Assembly: GCF_014837245.1 (NCBI RefSeq) | Contig: NZ_JACYFU010000003.1 | Span: 186,001 to 250,000, forward strand | Reading direction: 5' to 3' | DNA: 64,000 bases | DNA from: Devosia oryzisoli | GTDB taxonomy: Bacteria > Pseudomonadota > Alphaproteobacteria > Rhizobiales > Devosiaceae | Shown: piece by piece, positions 54,940 through 63,624 of the stretch | Layout: every line of letters begins with the position of its first letter | Numbering within the stretch: the first letter of the stretch is position 1 | Program-made: the position numbers and the translations under genes | The notes under the pieces: generated by a model | What the model was told of the DNA's origin: nothing | Databases searched by the model: none | Seen by the model: the letters and a program-made list of their open reading frames with translations, nothing else

Positions 54940-56502
54940 TTATTCGGCCATCGCGTGGGCCCGCTCGAGGGCTTCTTCTTCCTTGCTCTTCGGCTTGGCG
55001 CTTCTTCTCGAGCCACGCAGCAGCAGAATGAGCGGAATTGAACTGATGGACAGGATCATCATCAGCCAGAAGTCATCCAGATAGCTCAGGATTGCCGACT
55101 GCTGGGCCACAAGGCCGTTGATGATCGAGACGATCCGGGCATTGCCGGTCAGAAGGCCCGGCATCTGCATCGCGACGGCTTGTGAGGTCGCTGTCAGGCG
55201 CGCGGCCAGTTCGGCGTGGTTCACCTGCATCATGCTCGACAGCACGGCTGATACCAGGGAAATACCGATACCCTGCCCCAGATTGCGGACCAGACTGAAG
55301 ATCGACGTCGCGTCGGCGCGCAGGGGGGGAGCGATGGTGGCGAAGGCCATTGTCGATAGAGGCACGAACAGAAATCCCATGCCAAATCCCTGAATGGCTC
55401 CGGTGATGATGACGGGCCAGTAGTCCATCTGGAGATTGAACTTGGTCATCTCCCAGAGCGAATAGGACATTAGCGCCGTACCAAACAGCATCATGAGACG
55501 CGCATCGATCTTGCCGCTCATGCGGCCCACGAACATCATGGCGACCATGGTGGCGAGGCCACGTGGCGCCATCAAGAGACCTGTGAAGATCACGGAATAG
55601 CCCATGAGGTTCTGCAGCAGGGGCGGCAACAGGGCGAGACCGGAAAACAGGGTGATGCCCATCACCATCATGAAGAGCGAGCCAAGGGTAAAATTGGCAT
55701 CCTTGAAGATGCGCAGATCGACGAAAGGCCGCCTTGCCGTCAGCGAGTGGATGACGAAGACCCAGATGCCGGACAGCACCAATCCCAGCTCGATCCAGGT
55801 CTCCGTCGATTGGAACCAGGAGTTCTCTGCGCCCCGGTCCAGCATCAGCTGCAACGCGCCGACGCCGAGCGCCAGCATGCCGAACCCGAAGAAGTCGAAG
55901 CGGCGCTTCTTGATCTCCGTATTGGGCATGTAGAGCATCAGCATGGTGGCACACAGAATGCCCACCGGCAGGTTCACCAGGAAGACCCAGCGCCAGTCAA
56001 AGGTTTCGGTCAGCCAGCCGCCAAGGGTCGGCCCGATTATGGGTGCGACCATGATGCCCATGCCATAAATGGCCATCGCCTGGCCAATGCGCTCCTTGGG
56101 GTTGATGTTGAGCAGAACGGTCTGGGCCAGCGGCGCGATCATGGCGCCGCAAAGCCCCTGCAGAATGCGAAACAACACCATTTCGGGCAGGCTGGTCGCG
56201 ATGCCGCACAGCAGCGAGGCAATCGTGAAGCCAATGACGGCGAAGATGAAAAGGCGCCGCTGACCCAGCCGGTCACTCATCCAGCCAGTCAGAGGCGTGG
56301 CAATGGCCGCTGCCACGATGTAGGATGTGAGGACCCAGGTAATTTCGTTCTGCGCAGCCCCCAAAGCCGAAGCCATGTGCGGCAAGGCCACGTTGGCGAT
56401 CGTGGTGTCGAGCACCTGCATGATCGTGCCGAGCATCAGCGCGATTGTCAGAAGGGTCTTGTTCTTGACGACAATGGTCGGTTGAGAAACCGCCTGGGCC
56501 AT
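54940..56502 (-). CDS. emrB: DHA2-family MFS drug exporter, EmrB/QacA type
   Basis: This 520-residue inner-membrane pump has 14 predicted helices, the DHA2 layout. MLGTIMQVLDTTIANVALPHMA with the conserved Asp, LTGWMSDRLGQRRLF (motif A) and the GPTLGGWLTETFDWRWVFLVN motif C region are present. EmrB works with EmrA and an outer-membrane channel to expel hydrophobic compounds. It is 49 bp after the EmrA-like gene. Confidence 0.92.
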   Translation of the reverse strand: MAQAVSQPTIVVKNKTLLTIALMLGTIMQVLDTTIANVALPHMASALGAAQNEITWVLTSYIVAAAIATPLTGWMSDRLGQRRLFIFAVIGFTIASLLCGIATSLPEMVLFRILQGLCGAMIAPLAQTVLLNINPKERIGQAMAIYGMGIMVAPIIGPTLGGWLTETFDWRWVFLVNLPVGILCATMLMLYMPNTEIKKRRFDFFGFGMLALGVGALQLMLDRGAENSWFQSTETWIELGLVLSGIWVFVIHSLTARRPFVDLRIFKDANFTLGSLFMMVMGITLFSGLALLPPLLQNLMGYSVIFTGLLMAPRGLATMVAMMFVGRMSGKIDARLMMLFGTALMSYSLWEMTKFNLQMDYWPVIITGAIQGFGMGFLFVPLSTMAFATIAPPLRADATSIFSLVRNLGQGIGISLVSAVLSSMMQVNHAELAARLTATSQAVAMQMPGLLTGNARIVSIINGLVAQQSAILSYLDDFWLMMILSISSIPLILLLRGSRRSAKPKSKEEEALERAHAMAE

Positions 56503-56551
56503 GGCTCGGCTCCGAAAGAGGATGACCGGGCAGCAAGGCCCGGTCCTTCAC

Positions 56552-57706
56552 TTATTTTCCAGTCAGCCTGTCGAGCGTCGAATGACCGGTGTCGACGCTG
56601 ACCAAAGCACTCATGCCCGACCGCAGCACTTCTGCCATTTCCGCCTCGTCGAATTCGACCCGGACCGGCACCCGCTGGACAACCTTCACCCAGTTCCCCG
56701 TGGCGTTCTGCGCCGGGATCAACGAAAATTCCGATCCTGTGGCTGCGCCGATGCTGGCGACATGGCCCTCCAGCGGCTGATCGGCATAGGCGTCGACCGT
56801 GACCTCGACCGGCATGCCGATCTGGATGGCGCCAAGTTGCGTTTCCTTGAAATTGGCTTCCACCCAGCTTTCGTCAGTCTCTACCAAACTTGCGATCGTG
56901 GTGCCGGCCGCCACGAACTGGCCGACGTTGAGGCTCGAGACCTGACTGATGATGCCATCGGCCGGGGAAGCCACAGTGGTTTTGCCAAGATTGCGCTTGG
57001 CCTGCTCCACCTGCGCAATCGCTGCAAGGACTGCAGGATGCTGATCCGTTGGTATCTCTGGATCACCGGCCAGCGCGGCCGTGGCGCTCGCCACCTGCTG
57101 GCGAGCCGTCGTCACCCCGTTCTGTGCCTGCTGCAGTGCGAGCTTGGGCTGGTCCAAGGTCGACGTCGACGACACGCCTTGGTCCACCAGGCTCTTTTGC
57201 CGATCGAAGGTTGCCTGCTGAAGCTCGAGAGTGGCTTCGGCAGCCTCCTTGGTGGCCTCGGCCGTCGCATAGGTCACCTTGAGCTGCTCGACGTTCACCC
57301 GGGCAGACAGCAGCGCTGCCTTGGCCTGCTCAAGCGCAATTTGGTAGGCCTGAGGGTCGATCGTGAACAGCACGTCACCCTTCGTTACAGCCTGGTTTTC
57401 CGAGATCCGCACGTCGATTATGCGACCGGCCACGTCGGCCGATAGCGCCACCTTGGCCTGCTGCACATAGGCATTGTCGGTTTCCTCATAGCGGCCACCG
57501 TTCAGGTAGAACCAGCCCCCGACGACAGCCAACACAAGCGGCACGGCAACCATCAGCAGCGTGCGGCGGCCGCGCCCCTTCCTCGGCGCCGCTTCTGCGG
57601 CGGACTGCGGCGACGCAGATTCAGGCTTAGGGTTGGCATTGTCGGCGCGCGAGATGGTCACTACCTCGCCTTGGCAGGCCCGGGTTTCGGAAGCTTGAGC
57701 GCTCAT
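56552..57706 (-). CDS. emrA: HlyD/EmrA-family periplasmic adaptor
   Basis: This 384-residue membrane fusion protein spans from EmrB to an outer-membrane channel. One N-terminal helix (TLLMVAVPLVLAVVGGWFYL) is followed by the biotinyl-like half GRIIDVRISENQAVTKGDVLFTID, a coiled coil of about 100 residues (EQAKAALLSARVNVEQLKVTY onwards) and a second half VASPADGIISQVSSLNVGQFV. The length matches EmrA. It starts one base after the marR stop. Confidence 0.92.
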   Translation of the reverse strand: MSAQASETRACQGEVVTISRADNANPKPESASPQSAAEAAPRKGRGRRTLLMVAVPLVLAVVGGWFYLNGGRYEETDNAYVQQAKVALSADVAGRIIDVRISENQAVTKGDVLFTIDPQAYQIALEQAKAALLSARVNVEQLKVTYATAEATKEAAEATLELQQATFDRQKSLVDQGVSSTSTLDQPKLALQQAQNGVTTARQQVASATAALAGDPEIPTDQHPAVLAAIAQVEQAKRNLGKTTVASPADGIISQVSSLNVGQFVAAGTTIASLVETDESWVEANFKETQLGAIQIGMPVEVTVDAYADQPLEGHVASIGAATGSEFSLIPAQNATGNWVKVVQRVPVRVEFDEAEMAEVLRSGMSALVSVDTGHSTLDRLTGK

Positions 57707-57707
57707 T

Positions 57708-58172
57708 TTAGACGTCTTTCACGTTCGGCTGGGCCGGCATGTCGTTGAGGTTGTTTCGAATGGTTTCGAGCGAGGCGACCAAAGCCTGGCGGCGGCGCTC
57801 GTCAAGACCCGCCAGCGCCGAAGCGTGCATCTGCGTGCCGACTGCCTTGGCCGTCGAGTATAGCTGGGTTCCGGCGGGGCTGAGACGGGCAAGTTTGGCG
57901 CGGCTATCGGTGGGGTTGGGCTCGCGCTCGATCAGTCCGCGTTTCTCTAGCCGATCAAGTACGCCGCTCATTGTCATCGGATCGGAGTCGACGTGGCCGG
58001 CCAGAGCCACCTGCGTGATCTGGGGCTGCCGATAAAGGTGAGCGATGACCTTCCACTGGGTCAGCGTCAGTCCATGTGCACGCGCCTGCTCTTCGAAGCG
58101 CCGCCTAAAGAGGCGCGCCACGTCGTTGACGAGGTGGCCTACCGTCACTTGGGATGTAGAGGTGTCCTGCAT
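57708..58172 (-). CDS. MarR-family transcriptional regulator
   Basis: This 154-residue winged-helix repressor has LTLTQWKVIAHLYRQPQITQVALAGHV, MTMSGVLDRLEKRGLIEREPNPTDSRAKL and a C-terminal dimerisation helix. It probably represses its own emrAB operon and is released by small aromatic ligands. The in-frame ATG at 58202 lies within the -10 box of the promoter, so I take ATG 58172 (MQDTSTSQV). It is the first gene of marR-emrA-emrB. Confidence 0.9.
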   Translation of the reverse strand: MQDTSTSQVTVGHLVNDVARLFRRRFEEQARAHGLTLTQWKVIAHLYRQPQITQVALAGHVDSDPMTMSGVLDRLEKRGLIEREPNPTDSRAKLARLSPAGTQLYSTAKAVGTQMHASALAGLDERRRQALVASLETIRNNLNDMPAQPNVKDV

Positions 58173-58199
58173 GGCATCCAGCGCTATTGGATGGGCACG

Positions 58200-58228
58200 C
58201 ATATAATAAGTGCACTTATCAGAATCAA
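58200..58228 (-). promoter_or_regulatory. Promoter and palindromic operator of marR-emrAB
   Basis: On the minus strand TTGATT (58228-58223) and TATATG (58205-58200) are 17 bp apart. The perfect 14-bp palindrome ATAAGTGCACTTAT (58206-58219) fills the spacer, the usual place for a MarR operator. Confidence 0.65.
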
Positions 58229-58343
58229 TGCCCGATGCACGTATTTGCGCAGAGCATGCCCCCAGGTTAACGGCGCCTTCGAAAGAGAAAAAGCCTCGCT
58301 GCGAAACAGCGAGGCTCCAAAAGAAGTTTGCGCTTTGGCTTGG

Positions 58344-59399
58344 CTACCGTATGGCCAGGCCTTCGGCATTGAAGAGGTGCACCTTGGAGGGGTCGACATG
58401 AATCGGCACGGTGGTCCCCGGTGCGACTTCGCGCTGGCCTTCGAGCACGATCGTCATCGGCTGGCCATCGGTCGTCGTCGCGTAGACGACCGTTTGTCCA
58501 CCCAGATTTTCAACGAGGTCGACCTTCACGTCGGCGAGGTGAATACCGGTTCCATCGACCACGGTGATATGTTCCGGTCGAACGCCAAGTGTCGTCGCTC
58601 CGGAGACGCTGCGGCCCACGGAGAAAGTATGTGAACCGGCTCGCAGGGCGTCCCCATCGGCACTCACCGACAGAAAATTCATCTTCGGCGACCCGATGAA
58701 GCCGGCGACAAAGAGATTTCGCGGATTGTTATAAAGATCGAGCGGCGCACCTGACTGCTCGATCACGCCAGCCCGCAGCACGACGATCTTGTCCGCCATG
58801 GTCATGGCCTCAACCTGATCGTGCGTCACGTAGATCATGGTGTTCCCAAGATCGTTGTGCAGCTTAGCGATTTCGACGCGCATGGCGACGCGCAGTTCAG
58901 CGTCGAGGTTGGACAGCGGTTCGTCGAAAAGAAAGATTTTGGGCTCGCGCACAATGGCCCGGCCGATTGCCACGCGCTGCCGCTGGCCGCCCGAAAGCTG
59001 CTTGGGCTTGCGCTTGAGAAGCGGCTCGATCTTGAGGATTTCAGCGGCTCGCTGGACGCGCGTCGCGATCTCGGCCTTCGGCATCTTTGCGGTTTCAAGT
59101 CCGAAGGCGAGGTTCTGGTAGACGCTCATATGCGGGTAGAGCGCATAGGACTGGAACACCATAGCGATGCCGCGCCGGGCCGCCGGAACCTCGTTCATGC
59201 GTTGCCCATCGATCAGAAGGTCTCCGCCGGTAATCGGCTCGAGCCCCGCGATCATGCGCAGGAGGGTCGACTTGCCGCAGCCCGAGGGCCCGACAAACAC
59301 TGTGAAGTCGCCCGGTGCAATGGAGAGGTCGACGCCATGAATGACCTCGACGTCGCCATAGGCCTTTTTGAGTTGCCGAAGTTCAATGCTCGTCGACAT
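58344..59399 (-). CDS. Carbohydrate ABC transporter ATP-binding protein (UgpC/MalK type)
   Basis: This 351-residue ATPase energises sugar uptake. Walker A GPSGCGKST lies at 37-45, signature LSGGQ at 135-139, and Walker B IFLFDEPLSNLD from 155; the H-loop is YVTHDQVEAMT. The C-terminal regulatory OB domain (about 235-351) has LGVRPEHI. It is the last gene of the operon, so one ATPase serves the two permeases. Confidence 0.93.
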   Translation of the reverse strand: MSTSIELRQLKKAYGDVEVIHGVDLSIAPGDFTVFVGPSGCGKSTLLRMIAGLEPITGGDLLIDGQRMNEVPAARRGIAMVFQSYALYPHMSVYQNLAFGLETAKMPKAEIATRVQRAAEILKIEPLLKRKPKQLSGGQRQRVAIGRAIVREPKIFLFDEPLSNLDAELRVAMRVEIAKLHNDLGNTMIYVTHDQVEAMTMADKIVVLRAGVIEQSGAPLDLYNNPRNLFVAGFIGSPKMNFLSVSADGDALRAGSHTFSVGRSVSGATTLGVRPEHITVVDGTGIHLADVKVDLVENLGGQTVVYATTTDGQPMTIVLEGQREVAPGTTVPIHVDPSKVHLFNAEGLAIR

Positions 59400-59417
59400 G
59401 GACTTGGGTCTCCTGAA

Positions 59418-60497
59418 TTAGCGGAACTGGGCCGGCACCCAGCTCTGGTAGAGCGGGTGGTCCGGGCCGAGCGGCAGCGCGACGTCCTGATGGGTGGACG
59501 AGGAATGGTAGAATGCCGTCACCAGTTCAAGCGAGCGGCGTGAATCGGTGCTGGTGACCGGCAGGTCGCCCTTGCCCGTGAGGGCATCGTGAAACCGCGC
59601 CATCTGCGTCTGGAAACGTGACGGAACGTGCTGCCAGTTCGCCAGAAGCGCATCGATCTTGCTTTTGGCCTCGTCGTTGCGCGGGAGTATTTTCCAGAGC
59701 TTTTCGCCCGGATTGTAGGGGGCGTGGTCGCTTTCGAAGGTGACATTCTCGAAGGAGAGGCGAATTCGAGTGATCTCATCGGCTGACCCGAGCGTCGCTG
59801 TGAAGCTCGCCAGAGCGCCGCTCTTCATCTCGACGGAGGCAGAGATGCAGTCCTCCACCTCGATCGGGTTTACCCGGGTCGCGACCCGACCGAAGATGCG
59901 GGCGATGTCGCCCATGAGGTAGGTAAAGATGTCGTGCGGGTGGATGGCGTGGCCCATGAGGACGCCGCCGAGCTCGGTCTTCCACTTGCCGCGCCACGGC
60001 ACAGCGTAATAGGCCGCCTCCCGGCGCCACATGGTTTCGACGGTGCCGGTGAATGGCTTGCCTGCAATGCCAGCATCGATGATCTTCTTGACCTGCTCGA
60101 TACCGTCGCCGAAGCGGTACTGGAAGACAGGCATCAGCTTGCCAGGGGCTTCCTTTTCGGCGGCCATGACGGTGTCGATGTCCTTGAGCGAACCGACCAG
60201 CGGCTTTTCGCAGATGACGTGCTTGCCCGCCCTGAGGGCAGCAAGGATCATCGGCAGGTGAGCGCCGGGGGGCGTGCAGACATCGATGACGTCGATGTCG
60301 TCCATGGTCAGGAGGTCGTCGAAATTGACGATGCGGCGCTCGATGCCGAATTCGTCGGCGATCTTGTCCAGCCTTTCCTGATTGAGATCGCACAGCGCGA
60401 CGACCTTGTACTTGTCAGCGTTGGGGAGGTAGCCCTCCACGATGTGCGAGCGGCCGATGCCGCAGCCGACGATGGCGACGTTAAAAATCTTGCTCAC
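59418..60497 (-). CDS. Gfo/Idh/MocA family oxidoreductase (1)
   Basis: This 359-residue NAD(P)-dependent sugar dehydrogenase has the Rossmann start IFNVAIVGCGIGRSHIVEGY and the catalytic EKP in ICEKPLVGSLKD; the C-terminal domain has GGVLMGHAIHPHDIFTYLMG with the His. The start is GTG at 60497, overlapping the stop of the other dehydrogenase by 4 nt (GTGA). The upstream open frame to 60566 is rejected. Members act on inositols and hexose-like sugars; the real substrate follows from the transporter and is unknown. Confidence 0.9.
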   Translation of the reverse strand: MSKIFNVAIVGCGIGRSHIVEGYLPNADKYKVVALCDLNQERLDKIADEFGIERRIVNFDDLLTMDDIDVIDVCTPPGAHLPMILAALRAGKHVICEKPLVGSLKDIDTVMAAEKEAPGKLMPVFQYRFGDGIEQVKKIIDAGIAGKPFTGTVETMWRREAAYYAVPWRGKWKTELGGVLMGHAIHPHDIFTYLMGDIARIFGRVATRVNPIEVEDCISASVEMKSGALASFTATLGSADEITRIRLSFENVTFESDHAPYNPGEKLWKILPRNDEAKSKIDALLANWQHVPSRFQTQMARFHDALTGKGDLPVTSTDSRRSLELVTAFYHSSSTHQDVALPLGPDHPLYQSWVPAQFR

Positions 60498-61510
60498 TGC
60501 TGCCACTCCGTACCCTGCTCCGCCATTGCCTGCGCCGTGAGCGCCATCTTCATGGCGTTGTAGCACCGCTCCTGCGGCATCGCCGTTTCGGTGCGGTTGC
60601 GCACATCATCCAGGAACTGCCGCCCGAAGGGCAGATCGACGCCGGAACAGTCGATGTGCTGTACGCCTTTCCGGTCGACAAGGAAGAGGTGATTCTCGCC
60701 GGGTCGGCCGGCGATGTCGACGTACTTGCGGAGCTCGATGTAGCCTTCTGTGCCAAGAATAGTCAGACGCCCATCGCCCCAGGTCGGGAGGCCCTCAGGG
60801 GTGAACCAGTCGACGCGGATGTACCCTGACGTGCTGGCGGTTCGCATGTGGGCATCACCAACGTCCTGCAGTCCGGGCCGGTCCTTGTGGCCTCTATTGG
60901 CGACGCTGGCAGACACCACTTCGCCATCCATGGCGTCGGAGAAGAACAGGAACTGCTCGAACTGGTGACTGGCAATGTCGCACAGAATGCCGCCATAGCG
61001 GTTGCGGGTGAAGAACCAGTCGGGACGATTGTTGAGACGCAGCGAGTGCGGTCCCAGCCCAACCGTGTTGACGACCTGCCCGATAGCGCCCTTGGCGATG
61101 AGGTTGCCCGCTTCTACGGCTGCCGGCACCTCGAAGTGTTCCGAATACAGCACCGAGAAGATGCGGCCCGTGTCCTTCTGTACGCGCTGGATTTCCTCGA
61201 GCTGCGCAAAGGTGGTCATGCCGGGCTTGTCGGTCAGCACGTCCTTACCGTGCCGCATGGCAGCAAGGCAGATTTCCGCACGATCACCGGGGATGGCAGC
61301 CGTGACAATCACGCCGATCGCCTCATCCTCCAGGATCTGCCGCCGATCGGAGACGCGCCGCGCCTCGGGAAAGCGTTCGGCGAACGTCTTGGCCAAATCG
61401 TCCTCCACGGCGGAGAAGGCGACGAACTCGGCACCCGCGCGCTTGAGGCACTCGACCTGTCCGTAGATATGGGCGTGATTGATGCCGATCGCGGCAAACT
61501 TGATGGTCAT
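60494..61510 (-). CDS. Gfo/Idh/MocA family oxidoreductase (2)
   Basis: This 338-residue protein starts MTIKFAAIGINHAHIYGQVECL. It has the DKPGMTTFAQLEE catalytic loop (DKP in place of EKP), GGILCDIASHQFEQFLFFSDA and GLPTWGDGRLTILGTEGYIEL. The Rossmann GxNxxH (GINHAH) differs from the more usual GxGxxG. It may act on a keto-sugar made by the other enzyme, which is inference. It overlaps enzyme 1 and follows the permeases by 58 bp. Confidence 0.87.
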   Translation of the reverse strand: MTIKFAAIGINHAHIYGQVECLKRAGAEFVAFSAVEDDLAKTFAERFPEARRVSDRRQILEDEAIGVIVTAAIPGDRAEICLAAMRHGKDVLTDKPGMTTFAQLEEIQRVQKDTGRIFSVLYSEHFEVPAAVEAGNLIAKGAIGQVVNTVGLGPHSLRLNNRPDWFFTRNRYGGILCDIASHQFEQFLFFSDAMDGEVVSASVANRGHKDRPGLQDVGDAHMRTASTSGYIRVDWFTPEGLPTWGDGRLTILGTEGYIELRKYVDIAGRPGENHLFLVDRKGVQHIDCSGVDLPFGRQFLDDVRNRTETAMPQERCYNAMKMALTAQAMAEQGTEWQQ

Positions 61511-61568
61511 TTAACAGCGAATTCCTAGTCGTTTGGATGCGGCCGGCCCATGGGCCAGCCGAAAAGGA

Positions 61569-62453
61569 TCAGCGCTTCATCCCTGTCGTGGCGATGCCTT
61601 CGATCAGCAGGCGCTGGAAGAACAGGAAGAACAGGAAGATCGGCACGAGGGAGAGCACGCTCATGGCGAAGAGGCCGCCGTAATCCGAGGTGCCGGTGGA
61701 GTCGGTGAAGGTCCGCAGCCCCAGCATGACGGTGTAGTCGGCCATGCGGTTGAGATAGATCAGCGGGCCGAAGAAGTCGTCCCAAGTCCAGATGAAGGTG
61801 AAGATCGCGGCCGTCGCCAGCACGGGGGTGGAGAGCGGGAGGATGATCTTCCAGTAGATTCGCCAGGCGCCCGCCCCGTCCATCATGGCCGCTTCGTCGA
61901 GCTCCTTGGGAATGCCTCGAAAAAACTGTACCATCAGGAAGATGAAGAACGCGTCCGAGGCGAGGAACTTGGGCACGACCAGCGGCAGGATGGTGTCGAC
62001 CCAGCCCAACTGGCGGAACAGCACATATTGCGGGATGAGCGTCACCTGATAGGGGAGCATCAGCGTCATCAGCATCAGTGCGAACCAGAACTTGCGGCCC
62101 TTGAACTCCAGCCGGGCAAAGGCATAGGCGGCCAGAGAACAGGCCAGCACATTGCCCGCGACCGCCAGGAAGGCGATGATGAAGCTGTTCTTGAAGAACA
62201 CCGAGAAGCTGGTGCGCAGTCCATTCCAGCCCCGGAAATAGGCGTCGATGCTCCACTCCGACGGCCAGATGCTCGCCGAGGTGAAGATCTCGGTTTCAGG
62301 CCTGAACGATGCCGAGAGCATCCAGAGCAGCGGATAGAGCATCAGGATGGAGGCGGCGAGCAGGGCTACATGGCTCAACACCGAAACCAGGCGCTTGCGC
62401 CAGAGCGGGGTTTCACCGGTCACGACGGTCATCTTCGCGGGCGCGTCAGTCAT
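61569..62453 (-). CDS. Carbohydrate ABC transporter permease (MalG type)
   Basis: This 294-residue inner-membrane subunit has six helices. The EAA loop is ELDEAAMMDGAGAWRIYWKIILPLSTP, which docks the ATPase; the LIPQYVLFRQLGWVDT segment is common to CUT1 MalG-like subunits. The start overlaps the end of the other permease by 8 nt. Confidence 0.92.
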   Translation of the reverse strand: MTDAPAKMTVVTGETPLWRKRLVSVLSHVALLAASILMLYPLLWMLSASFRPETEIFTSASIWPSEWSIDAYFRGWNGLRTSFSVFFKNSFIIAFLAVAGNVLACSLAAYAFARLEFKGRKFWFALMLMTLMLPYQVTLIPQYVLFRQLGWVDTILPLVVPKFLASDAFFIFLMVQFFRGIPKELDEAAMMDGAGAWRIYWKIILPLSTPVLATAAIFTFIWTWDDFFGPLIYLNRMADYTVMLGLRTFTDSTGTSDYGGLFAMSVLSLVPIFLFFLFFQRLLIEGIATTGMKR

Positions 62454-63390
62454 CGTAGTGCACCCAATACTTCGAGGTGAGGAAAGAGAAGGCGGTAAAG
62501 AACGCCACCAGCGCCAGGAGCACCCAGGCCAGCGCGGATGCGTAACCCATGCGGAAGAAACCGAAGGCCTCCTGATAGAGGTAGAGGGTATAGAACAGGG
62601 TGGAGTTGATGGGGTTACCCGTACCGCCCGAGATGATGAAGGCGGGGGTAAAGCTCTTAAAGGCCTCGATGGTCTGGATGATGGCGTTGAAGAAAACGAC
62701 CGGCGTCAGAAGCGGGAGCGTGATTTTCCAGAACTGGCGCCACTTGCTGGCACCGTCCAGCGAGGCCGCCTCGTACATGTCCTGCGGGATCTGTCGAAGC
62801 CCCGCCAGGAAGATGATCATGGGCGAACCGAACTGCCAGATCGATAGAATGATCAGCGTCCAGAGAGAATAGTTCGGGTTGGAAATCCAGCTTGGACCGA
62901 CGATGCCAAAGAGCGCGAGCACCTTGTTGACGAGGCCGTCGCCAGCGAAGATTTGGCGCCAGAGGATGGCGATAGCCACGGACGCACCAAGCAGGCTCGG
63001 CAAGTAGAACAGGGCGCGGTAGAGCGGCAGTCCCTTCATGCCGCGATTGAGCAACAAGGCGACGCCCAGCGCGAACGCCAACTTGAGCGGCACAGAGAAA
63101 ATCACGAAGAACATCGTGACCCGCATCGAAGTGGAGAACTTCGGATCGGCGGTGAACATGCGGACATAGTTGGACGCGCCAACCCAGTCGGGCGACGTCA
63201 GCAGGTCGAAATCGGTGAAGCTCAGATAGAGCGAGGAGACCATCGGCCCGAGCGTCAGACCGAAAAAGCCGATCAGCCAGGGCAGCAGGAACATGTACCC
63301 GGCCCCGTTCTGCTGCCAGAATCGGGAAAAGGCCGATTGCTGCCGCGGCGCGGCGTCGATGCCTGTTGTTGTCTCGTGTGCGACGGCCAT
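62446..63390 (-). CDS. Carbohydrate ABC transporter permease (MalF/UgpA type)
   Basis: This 314-residue subunit has six helices and starts MAVAHETTTGIDAAPRQQSA, then GYMFLLPWLIGFFGLTLGPMVSSLY. The EAA loop is DMYEAASLDGASKWRQFWKITLPLLTP. It forms the channel heterodimer with the MalG-type protein. The gap to the binding-protein gene is 234 bp and holds a hairpin. Confidence 0.92.
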   Translation of the reverse strand: MAVAHETTTGIDAAPRQQSAFSRFWQQNGAGYMFLLPWLIGFFGLTLGPMVSSLYLSFTDFDLLTSPDWVGASNYVRMFTADPKFSTSMRVTMFFVIFSVPLKLAFALGVALLLNRGMKGLPLYRALFYLPSLLGASVAIAILWRQIFAGDGLVNKVLALFGIVGPSWISNPNYSLWTLIILSIWQFGSPMIIFLAGLRQIPQDMYEAASLDGASKWRQFWKITLPLLTPVVFFNAIIQTIEAFKSFTPAFIISGGTGNPINSTLFYTLYLYQEAFGFFRMGYASALAWVLLALVAFFTAFSFLTSKYWVHYDD

Positions 63391-63585
63391 GCTTACCCCG
63401 CGCGCTCCAGAGTGGAAACCACTTGCTCAAAAGACGCCGGGCCGACCAGCCGCAAATCCGCCTGCTGCGCGAACGCCAAGCTCTGAGACGGCGCCACAAA
63501 GGCAGTCGGGGCAGGGCCGGAAAGGGGAAACTGGCGACAGGAAGGGGACATGGTCACAACGCGTTTGGGACTATCGGGATGAGAA

Positions 63586-63617
63586 GAGGCCGCGCGCCCG
63601 AGAGAACGCGCGGCCTC
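63586..63617 (-). other. Stable hairpin between the binding-protein and permease genes
   Basis: GAGGCCGCGCG (63586-63596) and CGCGCGGCCTC (63607-63617) form a perfect 11-bp stem with a 10-nt loop, 8 nt after the solute-binding protein stop. There is no T-run, so it is more like an mRNA-stabilising hairpin that lets the binding protein be made in excess, as in mal operons. Confidence 0.55.
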
Positions 63618-63624
63618 AAAGGGG

